This document shows, one piece after another, positions 1-8,500 of a stretch of DNA of 64,000 nucleotides (position 1 is the stretch's first letter; every line of letters begins with the position of its first letter). The stretch is from contig NZ_CP031728.1 in NCBI RefSeq assembly GCF_008806975.1, positions 2,046,001-2,110,000 on the forward strand, given 5' to 3'. The notes under the pieces were generated by a model that saw only the letters and a list, made by a program, of their open reading frames with translations, searched no databases and had not been told where the DNA came from. This DNA is from Cellvibrio sp. KY-GH-1 (GTDB lineage Bacteria > Pseudomonadota > Gammaproteobacteria > Pseudomonadales > Cellvibrionaceae). A program made the translations under genes and the position numbers.

Positions 1-442
1 TTGCAAACACTCAATTGCCGTTACTTATTTCGCCACCAGGGTGCTGGCACGAAAGCCAACCAAGGAAAGGATAAACTTCCTACAGCAAAACACCCTTGCA
101 CGCATACCATCCTAGATTTTTGCCTTAAAAAGAGAGAGTCTTATAAAAAGAAGCCAACTATTGAAACAACAGCAAAAGCTAAAAAATCCCTGAAAAAATT
201 CAGCAGCAGCAAACAAAAATTGTCCGGCTCAAAAAGGCCGCTATGATAGGCAGATGGGTTTTAGGTGTCAATTAAACCACAAGCGACAACGCGCAGCCGC
301 AACTGACAATTATCATGGAATTTACACAAAAAAAAATCCGCAAGAACTTCAATTGCACTGACGTTTTTTTGTATGAGCGCCTGATGCATTTTTAACTGCC
401 ACAAACAACAAACTCGCAATAAAATTAACCGGATATCGACTT
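1..442. other. Left-edge region without a convincing gene
   Basis: An open frame reaches from the window edge to about position 246 on the plus strand, but its product is lysine- and serine-rich, has no recognisable motif, and would begin with TTG at the edge. It could be the tail of a gene cut by the window or chance. Positions 247-442 are AT-rich and probably carry the promoter of the GH84 gene. No terminator or RNA was recognised. Confidence 0.4.
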
Positions 443-1543
443 ATGCCTGAAAGCCCAAGCTCTGCGAATAAAATCCGTACAACCCCAATAGGCATCATTG
501 AGGGTTTTTTCGGCAGACACTGGAGTTGGAGCGTACGAGACGCCTACGCGCAATTTCTTGCACAACATCAGTTCAATTTTTACATCTACGCACCAAAAAG
601 CGACAAGCACTTACGCAAGCGCTGGCAACTGGATTGGCCTGTCACTGAAAGACAACAACTGCAAAAATTGCGGGCAATTTACAAGGATGCCGGTATCGAA
701 TTTGGTATTGGCTTAAGTCCCCATGAAATTTATCTGGATGCCACACGCGATCAACGCACAATGCTCACGCAACGAATTCGGCAAATTAATGAATTGACAC
801 CTGATATTCTCTGCATACTATTTGATGACATGCGCGGCGATATTCCTGGCTTGGCGCAAATTCAAATTGATATTGCCCATCAAGCCGCGCAAGTATCTAC
901 TGCAAAAAAAATAATTTTTTGCCCAACCTATTACAGCTTTGATCCTGTGCTGGAAAAAGTATTTGGGGCTATGCCGGAAAACTATTGGCAAACATTTGCT
1001 GAGCGTCTTGACCCAAAGATAGACATGTTCTGGACCGGGGAAAAAGTCTGCTCAATTGAATACGCTCAGTCGCATCTGGACCAAGTCACCACTCTGCTCG
1101 GACGAAAGCCGTTTTTATGGGATAACTATCCAGTAAATGACGGCGCCGTTAAGTCTAATTTTTTGCAGTTGCGCGCGCTTGATAAAACCCACGCACTACT
1201 GCCGGGCAATATTGCTGGCCATGCGATCAATCCAATGAATCAAGCATGGCTTTCACAAATTCCACTCGCCAGTTTACCCAAAGCTTATGAGTTACAAGGC
1301 AACTACAACCCCAAACAAGTCTTCGAAGAACTTTGCACAGAAGTATGCGGAGATCAACTCGCAACACAACTAAAAAAAGATATTTCACAACTGCAAGACA
1401 AAGGCTTAAAAAACTTAACGAACAGTGAAAAAGAAAATTTGCGCAATACTTATCAAAAATTTTTGCCCAATCCATTTGCACAGGAAATTGTTGATTGGCT
1501 CGATGGCGAGTATCAATTTGATCCCGCCTGCCTAACTGAATAG
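443..1543 (+). CDS. GH84-family beta-N-acetylglucosaminidase (O-GlcNAcase-like), catalytic domain only
   Basis: The N-terminus carries the family 84 signature, GIIEGFFGRHWSW at residues 17-29, followed by YIYAPKSD, the sugar-pocket strand. The paired catalytic aspartates typical of this substrate-assisted family are D128-D129 in ILFDDM. The family hydrolyses terminal beta-linked N-acetylglucosamine from glycans or glycoproteins. At 366 residues this is little more than the catalytic barrel: no binding module, linker or signal peptide is visible, so the protein is probably cytoplasmic, unlike many secreted bacterial members. The ATG at 443 lies only 18 residues before the signature and has a weak ribosome site. 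It converges on the esterase gene with a 5-base gap. The fold assignment is firm; the substrate (muropeptide, chitin-derived or protein O-GlcNAc) is not known. Confidence 0.85.
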   Translation: MPESPSSANKIRTTPIGIIEGFFGRHWSWSVRDAYAQFLAQHQFNFYIYAPKSDKHLRKRWQLDWPVTERQQLQKLRAIYKDAGIEFGIGLSPHEIYLDATRDQRTMLTQRIRQINELTPDILCILFDDMRGDIPGLAQIQIDIAHQAAQVSTAKKIIFCPTYYSFDPVLEKVFGAMPENYWQTFAERLDPKIDMFWTGEKVCSIEYAQSHLDQVTTLLGRKPFLWDNYPVNDGAVKSNFLQLRALDKTHALLPGNIAGHAINPMNQAWLSQIPLASLPKAYELQGNYNPKQVFEELCTEVCGDQLATQLKKDISQLQDKGLKNLTNSEKENLRNTYQKFLPNPFAQEIVDWLDGEYQFDPACLTE

Positions 1544-1548
1544 CCAAA

Positions 1549-2214
1549 TCAAGCCAGGCGCTCTTGCAACCAGCGCGATATTGAAATGACTTGCTCACCA
1601 CAGAGCGTATGCTCCATCGCATAGGTTTCATAATTGACATTAGCACCAAACCCTTGCGTAAACTGGAAGGCGCGCTCACCTAATAATGGAGACACCACCG
1701 GGTCGCGAGTACCATGCTGAATCAGCAATGGAGTAGTTTTGTTTGTATCGTCAATTTGAATACTACTATGCGTTGCAAAATAACTGGATAACACCAGAAA
1801 ACCGGCGAGTGTTTTATTAAATGTGTAACCCGCCTGATACACCACTGCCCCGCCCTGCGAAAAGCCGGCAAGAATAATTCGCTCGGCAGAAACACCGCGC
1901 TCAATCTCGCGAAGAATTAAATTATGAACCGCTTTTGCACTCGCAACGAGTTGAGCCTCATCAATTTTTCGTTCCAGATTCATTTCCAGAATGTCGTACC
2001 AGGCAGGCATAAAATAACCGCCATTCACAGTGACCGGAATTTGTGGCGCATGAGGGAAGATAAAACGAATCGACAATGATCCTGGCAACTGCAACTCGGG
2101 AACCAACGGCGCGAAATCATGCCCATCGGCGCCCAAACCGTGCAACCAAATTACACTGGCAGTCACCGGCACACTTGGAGAGTTCTCCACTTCAACACAA
2201 GGCAAATAGCCCAT
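1549..2214 (-). CDS. Serine carboxylesterase of the YpfH / acyl-protein thioesterase family
   Basis: This alpha/beta hydrolase opens with VIWLHGLGADGHDF, the oxyanion-hole strand of the carboxylesterase/phospholipase (Abhydrolase_2) family. The nucleophile elbow is GFSQGG and there is an aspartate in the GTRDPVV segment; the late histidine is probably that of YAMEHTLCGEQ. The start at 2214 (MGYLPCV) was preferred to longer versions because a GAGG ribosome site lies just upstream and the product (about 221 residues) matches family length. There is no signal peptide, so it is cytosolic. Likely substrates are short-chain esters or lysophospholipids; the natural substrate cannot be told from sequence. 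Confidence 0.88.
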   Translation of the reverse strand: MGYLPCVEVENSPSVPVTASVIWLHGLGADGHDFAPLVPELQLPGSLSIRFIFPHAPQIPVTVNGGYFMPAWYDILEMNLERKIDEAQLVASAKAVHNLILREIERGVSAERIILAGFSQGGAVVYQAGYTFNKTLAGFLVLSSYFATHSSIQIDDTNKTTPLLIQHGTRDPVVSPLLGERAFQFTQGFGANVNYETYAMEHTLCGEQVISISRWLQERLA

Positions 2215-2389
2215 AAGCACCTCATTTCGATTAATTTTTGCACTACCCAATAAATTTATCCGCTTTTTTGACGCTTTGTCAGGCGGAGAGACAAACGCAG
2301 CATACACAGCTAACAAAATAACACTACACTAGTAGCAACTGCCTTAGAAATATTACCGACCAGCGCATCACTGGATGCTAAGGAATACC

Positions 2390-3802
2390 ATGAGCAACCT
2401 TAATCCGAATCAACCTGAACTCCACGCCAACGGCGAGTACAAAACGATAGACGCATTAATTTCCCCTATCGACCAATTGAATATCCTTTCCAAAATGGAA
2501 GTGGCAAAACTGTTGGATTCCAGCCAGAGCGGCTTATATAAATTATTTCGCAGCTGCTCACTCGCCGTACTCAATACCGGTAACGATCTGGACGATGGCA
2601 AAGAGTTGCTGGAGCGTTACAAGGATTTTGATATCAGTATTGTGCAAGAAGAACGCGGTATTAAACTCGCCGTAAAAAATGCGCCGACCAATGCCTTCGT
2701 CGATGACAAAATGATTCGCGGCATCAGTGAACATCTTTTTACCGTATTGCGCGATGTGATTTATACCAACGACGAAATTAACGGCAATCCTAAATTTAAT
2801 TTGTCCAGTTCGGAAGGTATTACCGATGCAGTATTCCACATGCTGCGTAATGCTAATTTATTAAAGCCGGGATTGGACCCGAATCTGGTGGTCTGCTGGG
2901 GCGGTCACTCTATTAATCGCATCGAATACGATTACACCAAGGAAGTCGGCTACCAATTGGGTTTGCGCGGCTTGGATATCTGTACCGGCTGCGGCCCGGG
3001 CGCCATGAAAGGCCCGATGAAAGGTGCCACTATCGGCCACGCCAAACAACGTATCAATAACGGCCGTTATATCGGCATTACCGAACCGGGAATTATTGCC
3101 GCGGAGGCACCCAATCCAATTGTGAACCAGCTGGCAATCATGCCGGATATTGAAAAGCGGCTGGAAGCATTTGTGCGCTTGGGTCATGGCATTATTGTGT
3201 TCCCCGGCGGTGCAGGCACCACTGAAGAAATTCTTTATATCCTCGGTATTTTATTGCACCCGGAGAACAAAGATATCCCCTTCCCGCTGGTGTTTACTGG
3301 CCCGGAAAGCTCTGCCGAATATTTCAAACGTGTCGACAAGTTTATTGGCGATACCTTGGGGGCCGAAGCCCAGTCTCATTACAAAATTATCGTAAACGAC
3401 CCCGATGAGGTCGCGCGCGAAATGAAAGACGGTATTAAAAAGGTACGTGAATTTCGCAAACACAGCGATGATGCTTATTACTTCAATTGGCAACTGAAAA
3501 TCAGCCCGGATTTACAGCAGCCGTTTATTCCTACCCACGACAATATGCGCAATCTGGAGCTGCACAAAAACCAGCCGGTAAACCAGTTGGCCGCCAATTT
3601 GCGTCGCGCCTTTTCAGGAATAGTGGCAGGTAACGTTAAAGAGGAAGGCATTTGCGCGATTGAGAGATTCGGGCACTTTGAGTTGCATGGCGACTACGAA
3701 ATCATGCACCCGGTAGACGAGCTGCTTGAGTCCTTTGCACGTCAAAGCCGAATGAAACTTCCCGGCAGGGAGTACATACCCTGCTATAAGGTTATAAAGT
3801 AA
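2390..3802 (+). CDS. ppnN: Nucleotide 5'-monophosphate nucleosidase PpnN (YgdH)
   Basis: The protein is a three-part LOG-family enzyme of about 470 residues, the usual PpnN length. The Rossmann core contains the lysine-decarboxylase-like signature PGGAGTTEE, and the N-terminal segment (ISPIDQLNILSKMEV) and C-terminal segment are the flanking domains seen in PpnN. In E. coli the enzyme splits purine and pyrimidine monophosphates into base and ribose 5-phosphate and is controlled by (p)ppGpp. The ATG at 2390 follows AAGGA at 2380-2384 and was chosen over an upstream codon. It stands alone, downstream of the divergent esterase and upstream of the candidate small RNA. Confidence 0.93.
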   Translation: MSNLNPNQPELHANGEYKTIDALISPIDQLNILSKMEVAKLLDSSQSGLYKLFRSCSLAVLNTGNDLDDGKELLERYKDFDISIVQEERGIKLAVKNAPTNAFVDDKMIRGISEHLFTVLRDVIYTNDEINGNPKFNLSSSEGITDAVFHMLRNANLLKPGLDPNLVVCWGGHSINRIEYDYTKEVGYQLGLRGLDICTGCGPGAMKGPMKGATIGHAKQRINNGRYIGITEPGIIAAEAPNPIVNQLAIMPDIEKRLEAFVRLGHGIIVFPGGAGTTEEILYILGILLHPENKDIPFPLVFTGPESSAEYFKRVDKFIGDTLGAEAQSHYKIIVNDPDEVAREMKDGIKKVREFRKHSDDAYYFNWQLKISPDLQQPFIPTHDNMRNLELHKNQPVNQLAANLRRAFSGIVAGNVKEEGICAIERFGHFELHGDYEIMHPVDELLESFARQSRMKLPGREYIPCYKVIK

Positions 3803-3830
3803 TGGTGATTTTATAATTTCAGTTATAGGT

Positions 3831-3848
3831 TGTAGTCAATTTCCTACA
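3831..3848 (+). promoter_or_regulatory. Candidate GacA/UvrY box
   Basis: An 18-base dyad reads TGTA-N10-TACA, with outer arms TTGTAG/CTACAA. The spacing equals that of the GacA/UvrY/LetA recognition sequence (TGTAAG-N6-CTTACA), and nine of its twelve specified bases match. It lies about 65 bases before a possible -10 element (GATAAT at 3893-3898) and precedes the GGA-rich sequence. Position and sequence are seen; binding by a GacA-type regulator is inferred. Confidence 0.5.
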
Positions 3849-3904
3849 AAACTTAGCGAAATATGCGACTAGTTCGTCAGCCGCCAAGTCTGGATAATGG
3901 GAAC

Positions 3905-4110
3905 CATCAAGGAAGTAGACAATGATGTGCGCTGGCCAGGAAAGGTCAATGGATGCGCCCACCTGTTAAGGAAGCGATGCCTCGGGAGGCATCAAAGGAT
4001 TGCACTAGCGCAGGAGGAAAGGCGGTCAGGGATACGAAAGGAAACTCGTCGCAAATTTTGACTACTTCGACCTAGGGACAGATTCAGTATGGGGCCGCTT
4101 ATGCGGCCCC
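3905..4110 (+). ncRNA. Candidate CsrA/RsmA-sequestering small RNA (RsmY/RsmZ/CsrB-like)
   Basis: The stretch contains 12 GGA trinucleotides, several times more than chance. Several sit in loops: CATCA/TGATG (3905-3927) encloses AGGA; TGGCC/GGTCA (3933-3948, one G-U pair) presents AGGAAA; GATGCC/GGCATC (3976-3993) presents TCGGGA; ACGA/TCGT (4034-4049) presents AAGGAAAC. A strong GGGGCCGC/GCGGCCCC hairpin (4091-4110) closes the region, but no U-run follows it, so the 3' end is uncertain. There is no open frame of note. Together with the upstream GacA-like box this is the layout of RsmY/RsmZ/CsrB RNAs, which bind and titrate the translational regulator CsrA/RsmA. The 5' end is an estimate. It could instead be an unrelated structured RNA; no long ppnN leader or tail function is evident. 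Confidence 0.55.
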
Positions 4111-4167
4111 AACTCATTTATGGCCCTAAAGAAGCTCTATCAAATCCATTTCCCTTTTTCAGACGAT

Positions 4168-4191
4168 AAAAAAGCCAGCGACAAAGTGGCT
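4168..4191 (-). terminator. Probable intrinsic terminator of the cbp2/DUF1552 transcript
   Basis: On the minus strand a five-pair stem AGCCA/TGGCT with a nine-base loop is followed directly by six T residues. It lies about 95 bases past the DUF1552 stop codon. The short stem makes it moderate evidence. Confidence 0.5.
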
Positions 4192-4284
4192 CTCCTACAC
4201 ACCTCGCAACCGGCTGAATGAAACATCCCTGTTTCCAGCATTGGCAGCCCGAGTTGGCAGACTGCCCGCCGTCGTTATTAAGCC

Positions 4285-5532
4285 TTAAAACAAACCAGAG
4301 ATGGTGGTGCCACTCCAGTTTCTGAACTGACTGCCGTTGGTCCCCTGATTGGCTTTCAGGCGCACACCAACAGTTTGGAACAGGTTAACCTGACTCAGGC
4401 CACCCACATCAATCACACCACCACGCACACCGCCACCGGCTACCAGCATTGGACAATTTTGGCCACCGTGAGCGTCAACGTTCCCCATGTCAGACACCTG
4501 GGTTACCACAGTCGAGTCCATCAACCCCTTGGCTAACAACTTATCCAACAACTGCTGGGTCAACGACATGTAGTAAGTCACATCCTGATCGTAGTAACCG
4601 GCGTAGCTTGGGTTACCCTGATTGTGGTGTGAGTCGTGCGAAGGTCTCGGCGTGTAAACGCCTTGAGTGTTTTTGATCATGGCACCGTCAAGTACATGGG
4701 TATGCTCATCAGTACCAAAGGCCAACGAAACTGAGTACGACAAATTACAGCTCAGCGCCAAAACAGCAATGTCAGTCATAAGACGTGACGTCGCGTCAAA
4801 ACCTACGGCGCTAGTGTTGCTGATCGTAGGGCACGAGCCGCCCGTATTAGTTGAACTAATGGTGCTCTCCAATTCGCGAATAGCGTTGAAATGGCTATCG
4901 AGCTTGTCCTTTTCGTGTTGGCCCAACTTGGTTTTCAGTTCGTTGACCGCCTTGTAGTGCACATCGACCAGCGATTTACGCGGAGCAACTGCGCCGCCGC
5001 CACCGCCACCTGTACCGCCAGCAAACAAGACATCCAACGCGGCTTGCGGACTAGTGATGGTAGGAATGCCGTTAGAATCACGCGACAGCTCTGAAACAGG
5101 TGTTGTTCCCAGATTCAACCATTTCACCGGTGCGTTTGAGTTTGCGCTCAGGGTTTTACCCAAATTCACATCAAAGCTTTGCTTACCCCAAGGGTTTGGG
5201 TCGTTGAAACGGTTAAACATAACCCCGTGACCACCATTCATCATGGTGGCGTTCTTCAACAGCGCAATGCGACCGGCTGCATAATGACTTTGCAGCGGTG
5301 CCGTCTGTATTGGCAAAGTACTGCCGGTTGGGAAGAACTTGGCCGGGGTACAACCTCCGGGCATGAACACAGCTACGGATTTACCTGGGCCGGTTTGCGC
5401 TTCGGCAACGCGCGCCATCAGTACGCCTGCGAGCATACTCGAAGCCTGAATTGCGCCTAGTGCAATACCCGAACGTTTAACTGCACCCAGGAAATCCCGG
5501 CGTTCTTTATCGAAGCAATCTTTATATCTCAT
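4285..5532 (-). CDS. Tat-exported DUF1552 family protein
   Basis: The first 46 residues form a twin-arginine signal: ERRDFLGAV at 10-18, then a hydrophobic segment ending in AEAQ. The mature part resembles the DUF1552 (HXXSHH) family: CTPAKFF near residue 61, a glycine-rich stretch near 170-181, and the histidine cluster H299-D-S-H302-H303. Family biochemistry is not established; the histidine/aspartate cluster suggests metal binding and the Tat signal suggests folding before export. In planctomycetes and other bacteria DUF1552 genes typically adjoin DUF1592/1588/1585 heme-protein genes, and here the gene follows cbp2D by 42 bases, so the two probably share a transcript and a periplasmic or surface redox function. 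Confidence 0.85.
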   Translation of the reverse strand: MRYKDCFDKERRDFLGAVKRSGIALGAIQASSMLAGVLMARVAEAQTGPGKSVAVFMPGGCTPAKFFPTGSTLPIQTAPLQSHYAAGRIALLKNATMMNGGHGVMFNRFNDPNPWGKQSFDVNLGKTLSANSNAPVKWLNLGTTPVSELSRDSNGIPTITSPQAALDVLFAGGTGGGGGGAVAPRKSLVDVHYKAVNELKTKLGQHEKDKLDSHFNAIRELESTISSTNTGGSCPTISNTSAVGFDATSRLMTDIAVLALSCNLSYSVSLAFGTDEHTHVLDGAMIKNTQGVYTPRPSHDSHHNQGNPSYAGYYDQDVTYYMSLTQQLLDKLLAKGLMDSTVVTQVSDMGNVDAHGGQNCPMLVAGGGVRGGVIDVGGLSQVNLFQTVGVRLKANQGTNGSQFRNWSGTTISGLF

Positions 5533-5574
5533 TTTTTTGACTCCAATTCGTTTACAAGGAGAATGGAGCGCGCC

Positions 5575-8500
5575 TTAGCGCGCCCACTCCTGCCGGTAGA
5601 TCACAGAATCCAGCGCAGGAATTTCCTGCAGCATGGCGCGCGGTCCGCTGGTATTGAGCACGTTGGTTAACTTCTCAATATTGCAGCGATAGGCGGTTTT
5701 CTCGGCATCAGACATGTTGAAAGGCACTTCACGAGTCTTGTCCTTGTCGATCAGGAAGAGCGAACTCACGCCACTGCTGAAGCTGACGAACTGAGTTGCC
5801 AGACAGGCTTTGGCTTGTTTGGAAATATCGGGTTGCTCAACCATCAGACGAGCCAGATCTTTCGCGCCGTTGAAGACAATCTCAGGTTTGTAAATCACGC
5901 GGTCCGGATCATTGGTAAATTGCAACTTCTGATAGGGCGAGAAGAACACTGCTGACGCATCGATCGCATTGCCCCTTAAGTCTGATGTGCGCACGCGACC
6001 GGTTGCATCGAAGTTTTCCATACCGCCGCCCAGTGGGTTAATAATTTCCAAGTGGCAGTTAGAACAGGTCGTTGGCTCGGTGATTTTGTCCGCGATCATA
6101 CGTTCAGTCGTTTTTGGATCAGCGAAGAAGGCAGCGTGTTTCTTAGCCAGCGCTTCACGGTCCAAAGAAACTCCTGATGGTGGTTCAGGAATATCCTGAC
6201 ACATCAACTTACGGCGTACGGCAACTGCACGGGTAATCAAGTTGGCATCGTTGTCACGGGCATATCGCGACATGAACGCACCGGATACCAAAATACCGCC
6301 GCGATCGCTGGTGTTAGCTTTCACAAAGCCGTCCGCATCGGCAGTACCGCTGTAGGTCAGACCGTAGTGAGTCGCCAAACGTTGGTTAACGTAGGTGAAG
6401 TTGGGGTTGTAAACCGTTGCGAAGGTCGACGTTGAATCCAACACGGCTGCCGAGAAGTTCTTACCCAACTCCAACTGCATATCGCCGGCCAGAGTTGCGA
6501 AGTTAGCAACGCCCACTTTATTTTGAGTGGCCAGTTTTTCGGTACCCAACCAACGGTTAACCAACTCACCCATCAACACTTTGGTGTTAGCGGAGTTCAT
6601 CAAGGTTGCTGCTTGAGCGCGAATGCCGGCTGCAGTGTTCAAGTCACCGCGCGCTGCTGCCGCAATCAAATTCGCGTCTGGAGTAGAACCCGTGAAGGTA
6701 TATGCCAGATAAGTCGCAATTTCGTAAGCGTTCAGCTTGTAGATGCTGCCACTAGACAATTCACCCAACTCCGAGCGATACAGGAATTGCGGTGAAGACA
6801 ACATTGCGGCCAACGCTACTTTCATGCCTTCTGCTTCAGTCCGACCATCAGCAGTACCCTTGGCCAACGCCAGGTAATCTGTTTTTTCTGTGGCAGACAG
6901 TGGGCGACGGAAAATACGTTGACCCAAATCGGTTACCAGCTTGTCGGTACAACCTGCAGCGCCTGGAGTACAGGCCAGCACAGCATTCCAGCGGGTCGCC
7001 ACATCGTCCGCAATACGTTCAGCGGTCGATACGTAAGAGGTATAACGCGCGCTATCGACCAACAACTGATTGTTGTTTTGGAAAGCACCAGAAATTGCAT
7101 CGTCAGGTAAACGGGAAATTACATCCTGCTGATAATTCACCAGATCGCGAACGGAACGTTGATACTCTGCACGAGTCAACAAACGCAGCACACGTTGACC
7201 GGGTGCAGTTGCGGTACTCGGGCAGGAGAATGACGCAATGCTGTTGTCCGGAATACCATCAGACGGTGCGCGTTTGGTGAACAGGAAGGCTTCCAGATCT
7301 GCTGCGTTTTGCGCGGTCAGACTGCCAGCTTCCCCTTGCGGCATGTACTTGGCAATGTAATCGCGCAAGGCCAACTGCTCGCCCTTGGTTTGATAGTAAT
7401 ACGCGCGATTCGGATTAACTGGAATCGCGAAGCTACCGTCAGTAAATTTCTCGGTATCACCGTGACAGCCATAGCAACGCTGCTGCCAGAGACTGGAGCC
7501 GTTTGCTGCATTCCCAACAATCGGACCGGCACTGCTGGAGCTACCGACGGACGAGCGAACCGATGAGCTTACGGATGAGACAGAAGAAGTAACCGAGGTT
7601 GAACTTGCAGATGAGCTTGAACCGTTATCGATAACCAGCGTAATAGGCGCAGTCGCCGCGGATGGAATACTGTCGGTGTAGCTCAGTACTTTATAGTCAT
7701 AGCTGCCAGACAAGGTCAGCGCGTCCATATAGCTAACGCTGTTAGCGCTCAGATTACTTGCTGTCGCCCAGCGGCCGTCTGCCCCTTTACGACGAACCAG
7801 AAAGCCGGTTTCGTTGCTGCTGACGTCTGCCCAGTTCAAGCTGGTGCCAGACGCAACTACAGTTCCAGTCAATCCGGAAGGAGTAATCGGCGCAGTAGGC
7901 AAGCTGATAGCGGGCACATTGGTTGGGTTATCACCCTTCAGGAACATTTTGAAATAAACCGGTACCTTTTCACCGATAGTGCTCAAACTTGCGATCGCAC
8001 GTAGCGCTTCCACGCCCGCTGCCATATCAAAATCAACCGAGTTAATGACGATAGGCTTACGTGGCGACACGCTGATGCTGTTGTTGGCATGCTTCATCAA
8101 AACCGCATCAAATACGATGGATTTTACTACGCCGTGCAACACCAGATTACCAGTTACGCTTTGCACTTTGATACTGCCGGGAGCCTGAGCATCTAACGCT
8201 GCCAGATCCAACTGGGTAGTGAAATGCAGATTTGGCAGGTAAGCAGATTCAAACAACATACTTTGCATGCGCGGGTCACGCACCGTGTTGTTAGTACTGA
8301 TACTCGATAGCGGAATAGTTAGAGTGGCAAGACCTGACGAGGACACTGTGCCCTGCAGCTGGGTGAAGGTAAAGTTCTCCGGAGTTTCGACACCAGCAGT
8401 ACTCTTTTTCACTGAGGTGAAATAGAAGTTGGAGTTCGCGGTATCCAGCAACCAGCGCGCTGCATTAACTGGCGCTACGCTGGAAGAAGCCGAACTAACC

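Noticed and set aside
1..246. Open frame with a lysine/serine-rich product at the left edge
   Set aside because: No motif, non-ATG start at the edge, and composition typical of chance translation of A-rich DNA; kept only as an uncertain region.
4091..4110. Intrinsic terminator formed by the GGGGCCGC hairpin
   Set aside because: Neither strand has a T-run after the stem, so it is recorded only as a structural part of the candidate RNA.
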